Shown here in pieces: positions 35,288 to 43,236 of a stretch of DNA of 64,000 bases. The DNA comes from Fictibacillus terranigra (GTDB lineage: Bacteria; Bacillota; Bacilli; Bacillales; Fictibacillaceae). The stretch is taken from positions 124,001-188,000 of the forward strand of contig NZ_JAUHLN010000004.1 of NCBI RefSeq assembly GCF_030412265.1. Reading direction: 5' to 3'. The position numbers were made by a program, and so were the translations under genes. The notes beneath the pieces were generated by a model. The model did no database searches. It saw nothing but the letters and a program-made list of their open reading frames with translations, and was not told where the DNA came from. Each line of letters begins with the position of its first letter. Position 1 is the stretch's first letter.

Positions 35288-35853
35288 ATGCTGATTAAAC
35301 GTATTTCATGCAAGGTGATAGAGGGACAGATGGATTCTTTCTATGACTCCCAAAAACAATGGAAATCACTCAGCCGGGTGAACGGGTTTATCGGACAGGT
35401 GGGCGGCTGGAGTAAAAGACACCCTCTGACGGCTTCATCTATGCATTTTGGGAAAGCCAAGGAGATTATGATTTTTTTATGGGTGAGATCCATGACCAAA
35501 TCTTTGTTCAGTCACGGCAGGGAAATACATACTCATCCATCGAAGTGGATATGTTCCAGGAAGAGAAAAGGATTCTTGGATTGGAGAATGATATTTTGGG
35601 AGTTTTAAGGAATGCTCAATTTATTCGTGCTGTGGTCCAGCAAGCAGAAGACCCTGTCTGGAATGCAAGCTTGGAAAGAGCGAAAGGAATGCTGGGAATG
35701 ACATTGGCCTCTTCTCAAAAAGAAAAGGACTGTTTTCTCGTATGGTCAGCCTGGCAGGCAGAGCTGGATGACACAATCAAGCAGCAAGAAGAAACCTTTC
35801 GCGTGATAGAAGATTGGCGAGTGTGTTCGGGGGAAATGAGGAGGAAAATATGA
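35288..35853 (+). pseudogene. YdbC-like (DUF4937) protein interrupted by a frameshift
   Basis: ATG 35288 begins MLIKRISCKVIEGQMDSFYD and runs through FIGQVGGWSKRHPLT. From about 35430 the matching sequence continues in another frame: GFIYAFWESQGDYDFFMGEI, then HDQIFVQSRQG to the stop at 35853. Joined, this gives about 188 residues. A single-base change in ACCCTCTGACGGC explains it. It is coupled to the kinase gene upstream, and its stop overlaps the next start (ATGA). It is either a recent pseudogene or a sequencing error. Confidence 0.75.
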
Positions 35854-36017
35854 TTTTCACAACAGGGGTCAGTATTGCCATAGGATTGGTGGTCATATCA
35901 TCACTTGCCGCTTGGTACAATACCCAAAAGATTTCGAGAGATTTGGCTGATATAAAGGAAAAACTCGAAATATCTGATATTGAAGTGAACAAATCTTCTT
36001 TTTTCGATCGCGATTAA
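35850..36017 (+). CDS. small single-pass membrane protein
   Basis: Protein of 55 residues: one membrane helix (TTGVSIAIGLVVISSLAAW) followed by a charged amphipathic tail (QKISRDLADIKEKLE). GAGGAGG lies just before ATG 35850, and the start overlaps the preceding stop codon as ATGA, so translational coupling is likely. No family is recognised. Confidence 0.7.
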   Translation: MIFTTGVSIAIGLVVISSLAAWYNTQKISRDLADIKEKLEISDIEVNKSSFFDRD

Positions 36018-36051
36018 GTAAAGCAATAGAAGAGACCAGGAGGTACAGACT

Positions 36052-36504
36052 ATGTTTCCAGGAACGCTTTATGAAACCCACGTCAAAACAAGAAATTTAG
36101 AAGCAGCTATGGAGTTCTATGCGAAATTGGGTTTAGATCTCGCTCATATCATTGAAGAGCGGCGTGCCGCGTTTTACTGGTTTGATAAAAAAAATAAGCG
36201 AGAACAGATGCTGGGTGTATGGGAGGTGCCGGAAGAAGAATTTCATAGAAGCCACTTTGCCTTCAAGGTATCCTATGACGACATGATCCATGCGAGGGAT
36301 TGGCTTTTGGAGAGAGGGATAAGCCCAAGGGCAGCTTTTGGGCTTGAACCTACTGAGCCGATGGTTCAGACATGGACGCCAACTGCCAATCTCTACTTCT
36401 ATGATCCAGACGGCAATTCTTTGGAATTTCTCTGTTTGCTTCCGGAAAAGAACATTAAAGTGGAGCAAGATGTCATGTATTTAAGTGAATGGGAAAAGCT
36501 TTAA
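36052..36504 (+). CDS. VOC (glyoxalase/bleomycin-resistance) family protein
   Basis: Protein of 150 residues with two beta-alpha-beta-beta-beta modules. ETHVKTRNLEAAMEFYAKLGL starts the first and LYFYDPDGNSLEFLC ends the second. The potential metal ligands are His9, the second-module His in SHFAFKV and Glu in SLEF. It is likely a metal-dependent lyase, dioxygenase or thiol transferase. ATG 36052 follows CAGGAGG. Confidence 0.85.
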   Translation: MFPGTLYETHVKTRNLEAAMEFYAKLGLDLAHIIEERRAAFYWFDKKNKREQMLGVWEVPEEEFHRSHFAFKVSYDDMIHARDWLLERGISPRAAFGLEPTEPMVQTWTPTANLYFYDPDGNSLEFLCLLPEKNIKVEQDVMYLSEWEKL

Positions 36505-36523
36505 GAAAATGGGGGGTAACAAG

Positions 36524-36628
36524 ATGAATATAATGTTTAAGACAATAGATACGGTGTTTCTGGAAGGGAAGGATAATGAGTGGTCCATTCAAGGATCTGG
36601 CTTGGGGTATGTTATTTTTACGTCTTAG
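36524..36628 (+). pseudogene. truncated start of a second VOC-like gene (34 codons)
   Basis: ATG 36524 with ribosome site GGGGGG begins MNIMFKTIDTVFLEGKD, like the first strand of a glyoxalase-type protein. It soon diverges and ends at TAG 36626-36628. The 21-bp repeat array begins 24 bp later, so the gene may have been cut short at the repeat insertion. It could also be a small real peptide. Confidence 0.4.
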
Positions 36629-36651
36629 AATTTATGAAAATGATGCGTTTT

Positions 36652-36777
36652 GTGAGTAATAGTGTCAAAACGGAGAGTAAAGTCTGAATTTCCGTGAGTA
36701 AAGGTGATAAAACAGTGAGTAACATCCACATTACCGTGAGTAACTGCATTAAATCGGTGAGTAAATCGTGGCCGCCA
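36652..36777 (+). repeat. six-unit array of GTGAGTAA at exact 21-bp spacing
   Basis: GTGAGTAA (once GAGAGTAA) starts at 36652, 36673, 36694, 36715, 36736 and 36757, every interval 21 bp. The 13-bp linkers between the motifs are not conserved. One reading frame through the array hits stop codons, so it is not evidently a protein repeat. The reverse-complement motif occurs with the same 21-bp spacing at 9917-9966. Confidence 0.85.
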
Positions 36778-37265
36778 GACAGACCGCATGAATATACGCT
36801 CACAGTGTTTGCTCAACGTGAACTTTTGCCTTTAAAAAATGGCTTTTTTCTAATTGAACGGTATAAATGCCTGAAACACAATGTTTAGCCGTAGCCACTG
36901 TTTCAGGAACCTATTTTAATCAAAGAAAGCAGGAGAGTGTTCGGCCACTCCGCTAACTTCTTTTTGATGGGAGGGCAGGACTGATACAGGAGTCAATGCC
37001 AATGCTTCAACGGATTCATTTTTATTTTTTATCCGTATTCTGGTGAATAAGATGTGGCCTGAACGCAGCCGAAGATCTTAACCGGCTTACGAGGTCATGC
37101 TCTTTTTGATCACTGTACGGCGCATTATTAAACGCTTGTTTAATGACATCCTCTGGAAATGAACATCTTACATTTCCTCTGTTCGAATAGGCATAGATCT
37201 TTCTCTCCTCATATGGTCATTCCGTTTATTAATACATAGTAAGGGACGAGACGTTTTTAAATAAG
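36778..37265. other. intergenic region between the repeat array and the ABC exporter
   Basis: No gene is recognised. A perfect 9-bp inverted repeat CCTGAAACA/TGTTTCAGG with a 20-bp loop lies at 36870-36907. The rest has scattered short frames only. Confidence 0.4.
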
Positions 37266-37341
37266 AAAAGTGAGTAAGCACTCACTTTTTATTGACAGAC
37301 CGCATAAACATGCTACTATAAAAATGAGTGAGTACTCACTT
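37266..37341 (+). promoter_or_regulatory. promoter with two TetR-type operators
   Basis: The -35 is TTGACA (37292-37297) and the -10 is TACTAT (37314-37319). Operator 1 (AAAAGTGAGT-AAGC-ACTCACTTTT, 37266-37289) lies just upstream of the -35. Operator 2 (TGAGT-GAGT-ACTCA, 37325-37338) lies just after the -10. Both share TGAGT-N4-ACTCA and the right flank CTTTTT. They bracket the promoter of the operon that ends with a TetR gene, as expected for autoregulated repression. Confidence 0.9.
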
Positions 37342-37360
37342 TTTCAGGAGGAGGCTGGTT

Positions 37361-38104
37361 ATGGACTATAGTGTGGAAATTGAGAGCGTCAGTAAAAGCT
37401 TCGGGAAAAAGGCTGTTTTAAAAGAGATCAGCTTAAATATTGAAGAAGGAAAAATTTATGGATTTATTGGCCCATCGGGTTCTGGAAAGACCACTTTAGT
37501 AAAATTGATGGTCGGAATGGATGATCCTGATAACGGTACGGTTCATGTATTTAAGGAAAAGGTTCCAAATCTCGGATTGCTGCAGCACATTGGCTATATG
37601 GCGCAGTCTGATGCTTTGTATCTGAGCTTAACGGGCAAGGAGAACTTGAAATTTTTCGCGTCCCTTTACAAGATGCCTAAGTCAGAGGCGGCAGAACGGA
37701 TCGCTTATGCTGCTGATCTCGTACAGCTGACAGCTGATTTAAATAAACGTGTTTCTGCCTATTCCGGTGGTATGAAACGCAGATTATCTCTGGCCATTGC
37801 CTTAATCCAGAACCCTAGACTTCTGATATTGGATGAGCCGACCGTGGGGATTGATCCGGAATTGCGGTTAAATATCTGGAATGAATTATTGAGGCTGAAA
37901 AATGAGGAAGGAAAAACGATCATCGTAACGACGCATGTGATGGACGAAGCGGAACGGTGTGATTTGATTGCGATGATCAGGGATGGCCGCATATTGGCTA
38001 ACGGCACACCAGACGAGTTAAAAGAGCTGTATCAAGCTGACAACTTTGATGAAGTCTTTTTAAATGCGGGGAGGAAAAGTCATGAGAACAGCCGCTCTAA
38101 TTAA
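37361..38104 (+). CDS. ABC transporter ATP-binding protein
   Basis: Protein of 247 residues with Walker A GPSGSGKTT, Q-loop, signature YSGGMKRRLS, Walker B LLILDEPTVGID and switch His (TTHVMDEAE). This is the drug/ABC-2 exporter subclass. ATG 37361 follows AGGAGGAGG; the longer frame would start inside operator 2. It overlaps the permease gene by 23 bp. Confidence 0.93.
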   Translation: MDYSVEIESVSKSFGKKAVLKEISLNIEEGKIYGFIGPSGSGKTTLVKLMVGMDDPDNGTVHVFKEKVPNLGLLQHIGYMAQSDALYLSLTGKENLKFFASLYKMPKSEAAERIAYAADLVQLTADLNKRVSAYSGGMKRRLSLAIALIQNPRLLILDEPTVGIDPELRLNIWNELLRLKNEEGKTIIVTTHVMDEAERCDLIAMIRDGRILANGTPDELKELYQADNFDEVFLNAGRKSHENSRSN

Positions 38105-39134
38105 ACGGATCTTTCAGGAGATGTTCCGTGATAAACGAACGTTAGCCTTATTGTTTATTGCACCCTTGCTGATCTTATCCCTGATGTATCTTTTATTTAA
38201 CTCAGACAAAGTCCAGCCGAATCTGGGAGTCACAGGTGCGGATCATCAGCTGGTTAAGGCACTGGAAAAAGCCGATATTCATACCGTTCACTATAAGAGA
38301 ATAACGAACACGGAAAAGACGATAAAAGATGATGATCTTGATGCGGTTTTGCAGTATAAAGATTCTCAATGGAAATTAACCTTGCAAAATGATGATCCGA
38401 CTGCTGCCAAAGCCCTGCAGATGAAGCTTCATCAAACCGTATCACAATTTCAATCCGCATTGATGAACAACGACAAAGCAGCCCGTCCTATGGAGGACAT
38501 CAAGACAGGGTACATTTACGGAAATAGAAATACCGACTTTTTTGATGTTCTGAGTCCTACGCTCGTTGGTTTTTTTGTTTTCTTTTTCGTTTTCCTCATT
38601 TCGGGTATTGGCCTATTAAAGGAACGGACTTCCGGTACATTGGAACGATTAATGTCTACACCCATTCGCAGATGGGAAATTGTCACGGCCTATCTCGTTG
38701 GTTTTGGAACGTTTGCCGTCATACAAACCATAATCGTTGTACTGTATGCGATCAATATTTTGGATATGGTTCTGGCAGGGTCCATTTGGAATGTTATTAT
38801 CATTAACTTATTATTGGCGCTGGTGGCTTTATCCCTGGGAATCCTTTTGTCATCTTTTGCCGCCTCTGAATTTCAAATGGTTCAATTTATCCCAATCGCG
38901 GTTGTTCCGCAGATCTTCTTTTCAGGAATCATCCCCCTTGATGGATTGGCGGATTGGCTTCAAGCTGTGGCTAAAGTGATGCCTCTTTATTATGCGGCAG
39001 ACGCTCTAAAAGGTATAATGTATAAAGGAATGGAATTAAGCGATATTAGCTGCGATCTTATTGCACTATTGATATTTGCTTCGTTCTTTACAATTCTGAA
39101 TGTATTTGCATTGAAAAAGTACCGTAAATTATAA
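38082..39134 (+). CDS. ABC-2 type transporter permease
   Basis: Protein of 350 residues. A first membrane helix is followed by a roughly 140-residue extracytoplasmic loop and five C-terminal helices with GIGLLKERTSGTLERLMSTPI, the ABC-2 permease signature. It forms the exporter with the preceding ATPase; the cargo is probably a drug or lipid-like molecule. ATG 38082 is chosen because GGGGAGGAA is six bases upstream. Confidence 0.9.
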   Translation: MRTAALIKRIFQEMFRDKRTLALLFIAPLLILSLMYLLFNSDKVQPNLGVTGADHQLVKALEKADIHTVHYKRITNTEKTIKDDDLDAVLQYKDSQWKLTLQNDDPTAAKALQMKLHQTVSQFQSALMNNDKAARPMEDIKTGYIYGNRNTDFFDVLSPTLVGFFVFFFVFLISGIGLLKERTSGTLERLMSTPIRRWEIVTAYLVGFGTFAVIQTIIVVLYAINILDMVLAGSIWNVIIINLLLALVALSLGILLSSFAASEFQMVQFIPIAVVPQIFFSGIIPLDGLADWLQAVAKVMPLYYAADALKGIMYKGMELSDISCDLIALLIFASFFTILNVFALKKYRKL

Positions 39135-39156
39135 AGGTGAACGTTCGAAAGTAGGG

Positions 39157-39831
39157 ATGAAATTGTTTAAAGGCAGTCTCTTGGAGGCGATGGTTGCCCA
39201 TGCATCAGAAAACAAAAAGCCAACCGACAAACAGCAGAAGATCTTGGAATCGGCGATTAGAATCTTTGCAGAAAAAGGGTATACAAACACCTCGACAAGT
39301 GAGATTGCCAAAGCTGCCGGTGTAGCCGAGGGAACCATATTTCGTAAATATGGAACAAAGGATAACTTATTGCTCTCGGTTATCGTTCCTTTTCTAAAGG
39401 ATTTATTTCCTGCCATTGCCGAGGGTGTGTTTAATGAGGTGATGACAAAAGATATTCTTAGTTTTGAAGACTTTTTAAGGGCTTTTCTAAAAAATCGAAT
39501 TGATTTCTTTAATGAAAACAAAGAGATCTTTCAGATCGTTGTGAAAGAGATGCTCTATAATACAGAACTTCGGAATGAAATGCTTCCTTTCTTTTTGGAA
39601 AACGTCTCCCCTCGGATCGCCAAAATAATCAATGTATTTAAGGAGCGCGGTGAGCTGGCTGATTTTCCAACAAGAACGATTCAAAAAATGGTATTTACCT
39701 TTATCGGCGGGTATTTCGTATCAAACTTCGTCTTGCTTCCTGAAAATGGTACTGACAGTGTGGATAAAGAAATTGAAAATATCATCCGCTTTGTAATGAA
39801 TGGAGTGGGAACAGGAAAGAAGCCTCATTAA
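39157..39831 (+). CDS. TetR family repressor of the ABC exporter operon
   Basis: Protein of 224 residues. The N-terminal TetR HTH is ESAIRIFAEKGYTNTSTSEIAKAAGVAEGTIFRKYGTKDNLL (about 30-70), followed by an all-helical ligand domain. It is the third gene of the exporter operon, 22 bp after the permease. It is the obvious candidate to bind the paired TGAGT-N4-ACTCA sites before the operon. The start is less certain because the site before ATG 39157 is weak. Confidence 0.9.
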   Translation: MKLFKGSLLEAMVAHASENKKPTDKQQKILESAIRIFAEKGYTNTSTSEIAKAAGVAEGTIFRKYGTKDNLLLSVIVPFLKDLFPAIAEGVFNEVMTKDILSFEDFLRAFLKNRIDFFNENKEIFQIVVKEMLYNTELRNEMLPFFLENVSPRIAKIINVFKERGELADFPTRTIQKMVFTFIGGYFVSNFVLLPENGTDSVDKEIENIIRFVMNGVGTGKKPH

Positions 39832-39865
39832 CAGAGTGTATCAATCGAAGAGAGAATATAGGAGA

Positions 39866-39894
39866 AGCAGGTTCCAACGGGAGCCTGCTTTTTT
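39866..39894. terminator. bidirectional terminator
   Basis: AGCAGGTTCC with GGAGCCTGCT (one wobble) and six T, ending the exporter operon. The minus-strand XRE gene ends at the same place. Confidence 0.85.
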
Positions 39895-40447
39895 AGTTCG
39901 GATAATAGATGGTCATGCTCAAACGGGTCAGTGTTTCTCCCGAGTTATGATAGACATGAGGCCTGTCTGCTCTAAACCGGATGGAATCCCCGCTTTTCAC
40001 AGTATATTCTGTGTTGTTCACCCGTACGGTTAATTCTCCGTCAAAGACCGTTATAAATTCCTCAGTGTCTTCACCATGAGCGTCGGAGCTCAAAAAACCG
40101 CCCTTGTCGATCTCGACAGAATACATTTCAAACCGGCGATCATCCTGAAAGGGGAAGTAAGGATATACCCTGTATTTTCCGTGGTCTTCCGTTAAGGCCT
40201 GGACTTCGCCTCGCAACACGACTTTCGTATCCGGCTGTGGTTCGTTGATCAGTGAAGTAAACGAGATTTTCAGTCCATTGGCGATTTTCCAGATGGTTGT
40301 AATGGTAGGGCTGGATTCTCCTCTTTCGATTTGTCCGATCATGGTTTTGCTTACTCCGGTGAGTTCCGCAACCTTTTCCAAGCTTAATTTTTTGCTTTCC
40401 CGAAAGGCTTTTAAATTTTTTGCTATAATCAGGTGGATTTCCTCCAT
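39893..40447 (-). CDS. XRE-cupin transcriptional regulator
   Basis: Protein of 184 residues. The N-terminal HTH_3 domain (LEKVAELTGVSKTMIGQIERGESSPTITTIWKIANGL) is joined to a C-terminal cupin domain (HGEDTEEFITVFDGELTV, GDSIRFRADRPHVYHN). This class commonly regulates an adjacent transporter in response to a small metabolite. It is divergent from the LysE gene, with about 110 bp between them. Confidence 0.9.
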   Translation of the reverse strand: MEEIHLIIAKNLKAFRESKKLSLEKVAELTGVSKTMIGQIERGESSPTITTIWKIANGLKISFTSLINEPQPDTKVVLRGEVQALTEDHGKYRVYPYFPFQDDRRFEMYSVEIDKGGFLSSDAHGEDTEEFITVFDGELTVRVNNTEYTVKSGDSIRFRADRPHVYHNSGETLTRLSMTIYYPN

Positions 40448-40558
40448 AAATAACCTCCAGACCTATTTACAATATAACGACCGTTCTGTACAATATAGTG
40501 AAAATCGTTATAGTGATCATAATAGACATTATAACATACACCACGGAGGGGAAACACA
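40448..40558. promoter_or_regulatory. divergent promoter region of XRE-cupin and LysE genes
   Basis: Contains two direct copies of TACAATATA (about 40469 and 40489) and the repeat TTATAGTG/ATATAGTG, which may be overlapping promoters and regulator sites. Exact -35/-10 assignment is uncertain. Confidence 0.45.
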
Positions 40559-41146
40559 ATGTCCATCTTGTCATTTTTGTTGTATGTGTTCGTTACAAGC
40601 TTCACGCCAGGTCCCAATAATATTATGGCGATGCTGTTTGCCAACCAATACGGTTTAAAGCGGACGCTCAGGTTCTGTTTCGGGGTAGGGGCAGGGTTCT
40701 TCATCATCATCATGCTGAGCAGCTGCTTTAATCTTTGGCTAAAGAATGTCATTCCAAAGATTGAGTTTGCGATGACGATCCTCGGTGCGGTTTATATGCT
40801 GTATCTTGCTTACAAAGTTTTAACAAGCACAAGGAAAACAAAAAGCAGCGAAACAGAAGACAGAAATAACAGCTTTACGGCTGGGATGCTGCTTCAATTT
40901 ATTAATCCGAAAGGCCTTTTATACGGCTTGACGGTGATTTCCACGTTTGTAATTCCCTTTTATCATTCCAATATCAGTTTGTTGCTGTTTTCAATGTTTC
41001 TTGCTTTTATCGGTTTTCTTTCTACGTTCAGCTGGAGTCTGTTTGGTTCCATGTTTCAAGCCTTTCTATCCAAATACCGAAGAGCATTTAATGTAGTGAT
41101 GGCCCTGTTGTTGGTATACAGTGCGGTTTCGGTGGTATTGGAATAA
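40559..41146 (+). CDS. LysE/RhtB family amino-acid exporter
   Basis: Protein of 195 residues with five to six membrane helices and the LysE signature TSFTPGPNNIMAM near the N terminus. It likely exports an amino acid or derivative under control of the divergent XRE-cupin regulator. ATG 40559 follows GGAGGGG. Confidence 0.9.
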   Translation: MSILSFLLYVFVTSFTPGPNNIMAMLFANQYGLKRTLRFCFGVGAGFFIIIMLSSCFNLWLKNVIPKIEFAMTILGAVYMLYLAYKVLTSTRKTKSSETEDRNNSFTAGMLLQFINPKGLLYGLTVISTFVIPFYHSNISLLLFSMFLAFIGFLSTFSWSLFGSMFQAFLSKYRRAFNVVMALLLVYSAVSVVLE

Positions 41147-41191
41147 AAAATAAATGAAATGAAACGATCGTCCTCTGCATTAATAGAAAAA

Positions 41192-41226
41192 AATGCAAGG
41201 CTGAAAAACTGTAGCCTTGCTTTTTT
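41192..41226. terminator. bidirectional terminator
   Basis: GCAAGGCT/AGCCTTGC stem with A and T runs on either side, between the convergent LysE and dbpA genes. Confidence 0.92.
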
Positions 41227-41243
41227 CTGTATCAGGATTCGAT

Positions 41244-42689
41244 TTATTTTTTCGCCTTGCTTACTTTTAGTTTCTTGCCTTTCACTGTGGTATTTTCCAT
41301 GGCTTGCATAACAAGTGACCCCTTTCCATTGAGAATATCCACATAAGACCAGTTTTCCTGGATGGTGATGATTCCGATATCATCTGCTGAAACTCCAGGG
41401 ATTTTAGCAATCGTTCCAACAAAGTCGACTGCCCGGATCTTCTTGTTTTTTCCGCCGCTGAAATGGAGCTTCGTAATATCCTGATTGATGCGGGCTGTTT
41501 TATTATTTCGTACCACACGGCGTCCGCTGAGCTTTTCTTCAAAAGCTTGCTTCATTTTCACGACTTCCTGTGTTGTTGGTGCTACCGCTTCATCGATCTC
41601 AAACCGGATGTATCTTTCGATGGCTCTAAGGTATTTTTCTTCAAAAGGCAATACAAATGTAATGGCTCGCCCTTTTTTGCCTGCACGGCCGGTTCTTCCT
41701 GTCCGGTGGACATAGCTCTCTTTTTCCATAGGAACATCATAGTTGATAACGAGGGTGACATTATCAATATCGATTCCTCTTGCTGCCACATCGGTGGCGA
41801 CCAGGTAACGGAAATTTCCTATCTTGAAGCCGTCCATCACTGCAAATCGATCTTCTTGCTCCAATCCTCCATGAAGTTTTTCACAAGAATACTGAGCGGA
41901 ATGCAGCTCTGCAAATACGGTATCGACGTGCTCTTTTGTATTGCAGAAAATAATGCAGCTGTCTGGGTTTTCAACGACTGTCACGTCTTTCAGAAGAGAA
42001 AGCTTTGCGTCTTCCTGCGTTTTAATTATGGAATGCTCTATGGTATCTGTCGTAACTCCGTCAGAAGCGATCTCAATTTTTATGGGATCCTTCATGTATT
42101 GATGGCAGAGGTTTTCAACCGCGTCAGGCAATGTGGCAGAAAACACCATCGTCACTCTGTTGGAAGGAAGCTGTTTAATTATCCTTTTCACTTCATCAAT
42201 AAAGCCCATGTTCAGCATTTCATCGGCTTCATCAATGATCAGATACTTGACTTGATCCAAGCTGAGGGTTTCTCGCTCGATGTGATCTATAACGCGTCCC
42301 GGTGTACCGACCACCACATGCGTTTTTTGTTTCAATTCCTCTTTTTGTTTCGCAAAAGGCTCCTTGCCATATAGAGCTACCGCTTTAATCCGTTTAAACC
42401 TTCCGATATTCGTAAGGTCTTCCCGCACTTGAACAGCGAGTTCACGTGTAGGGGTTAGGATTAAAGCCTGTGGCCGCTTTTCTTCCCATTCCAGCATTTC
42501 ACATACCGGTATACCAAAGGCGGCCGTTTTTCCGCTGCCTGTTTGGGATTTCACGACAAGATCTTGCTTCCCAAGGGCTAAAGGTATCACTTCCGTCTGA
42601 ACTTCGGTCGGTGTTTCGTATTTTAACACAGTCAGTGCACGTTTTATTTCATCGCTTAACCGATAATCATTAAACCTTTGATCCTTCAT
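41244..42689 (-). CDS. dbpA: DEAD-box RNA helicase DbpA
   Basis: Protein of 481 residues. Helicase motifs are AQTGSGKT-type ([11 protein letters not shown]), PTRELA, TPGR, DEAD (IIDEADEML), SAT and [10 protein letters not shown]. The final roughly 75 residues form the RNA-recognition domain ([24 protein letters not shown]) that targets 23S rRNA hairpin 92 in DbpA/YxiN. It assists large-subunit assembly. It is monocistronic. Confidence 0.94.
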   Translation of the reverse strand: MKDQRFNDYRLSDEIKRALTVLKYETPTEVQTEVIPLALGKQDLVVKSQTGSGKTAAFGIPVCEMLEWEEKRPQALILTPTRELAVQVREDLTNIGRFKRIKAVALYGKEPFAKQKEELKQKTHVVVGTPGRVIDHIERETLSLDQVKYLIIDEADEMLNMGFIDEVKRIIKQLPSNRVTMVFSATLPDAVENLCHQYMKDPIKIEIASDGVTTDTIEHSIIKTQEDAKLSLLKDVTVVENPDSCIIFCNTKEHVDTVFAELHSAQYSCEKLHGGLEQEDRFAVMDGFKIGNFRYLVATDVAARGIDIDNVTLVINYDVPMEKESYVHRTGRTGRAGKKGRAITFVLPFEEKYLRAIERYIRFEIDEAVAPTTQEVVKMKQAFEEKLSGRRVVRNNKTARINQDITKLHFSGGKNKKIRAVDFVGTIAKIPGVSADDIGIITIQENWSYVDILNGKGSLVMQAMENTTVKGKKLKVSKAKK

Positions 42690-42878
42690 GTAGTAACCTC
42701 AATTTTTTTGTATTATCCAGAATCAGCATAACCTGAATAAAGTTCATTATACTCGAAATGATGGGAATTTCGGGTTTTATTTTCAACGATTGGTTTAAGG
42801 AAGCCTCCTTTTCAAGATGAAACCACCCCAGTGTCCGCAACGGTAATTTCGTCGCAATAGGATGGAAAGAAAAAACAG

Positions 42879-42907
42879 TTGATGGAAACAAGGGGCTGTT
42901 TTATAAT
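42879..42907 (+). promoter_or_regulatory. promoter of the lysP riboswitch transcript
   Basis: TTGATG (42879-42884), a 17-bp spacer, and a perfect -10 TATAAT (42902-42907), about 45 bp before the riboswitch aptamer. Confidence 0.8.
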
Positions 42908-42949
42908 AACTCTTAGCGTTAACTAACTTGATATTTAAAATCCTCATCA

Positions 42950-43197
42950 ATCCGATGAGGTAGAGGTCGCGGCTTTTATTAGTAGGACGTACGAGATGCA
43001 GAGAACATCATAGACTCCGTGTGAAAGGAAAAGCTGCCGAAATTTGTGCTTAAACTCTGGAAGTATGAATTGGGGCTGTATCCGAACAGGAACAGCACTG
43101 TCACACCCGCGAACAACCGGCGGGTGGGATGCGCTATCTTACGGAAGGCATGATGCGGATTAATAATAATCGTCGCCCAATGCTTGGCGGCTTTTTT
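42950..43197 (+). ncRNA. lysine riboswitch (L box) with terminator
   Basis: Conserved aptamer blocks are present in order: GATGAGGTAGAGGTCGCGG (42954-42972), AGTA, GTGAAAGGAAAAGCTGCCGAA (about 43020-43041), GGGGCTG (43072-43078), GCACTGTCACACCCGC, and the closing GCGCTATCTTACGG. The terminator GTCGCC/GGCGGC with seven T is at 43172-43197, 40 bp before lysP. Lysine binding should favour termination and shut off uptake. Confidence 0.92.
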
Positions 43198-43236
43198 ATT
43201 TCCCGCTCCTTCCTAAAACGAAAAGGAGTATTTTTT

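Noticed and set aside
36618-36888. Open frames across the 21-bp array with heptad-like peptides (for example VSNIHITVSNC)
   Set aside because: The periodic peptides follow automatically from a 21-bp DNA period. No start signals exist, and one frame is interrupted by stops.
41463-42374. 303-codon plus-strand frame inside dbpA
   Set aside because: Antisense to a complete DEAD-box helicase with all motifs; a GC-frame shadow.
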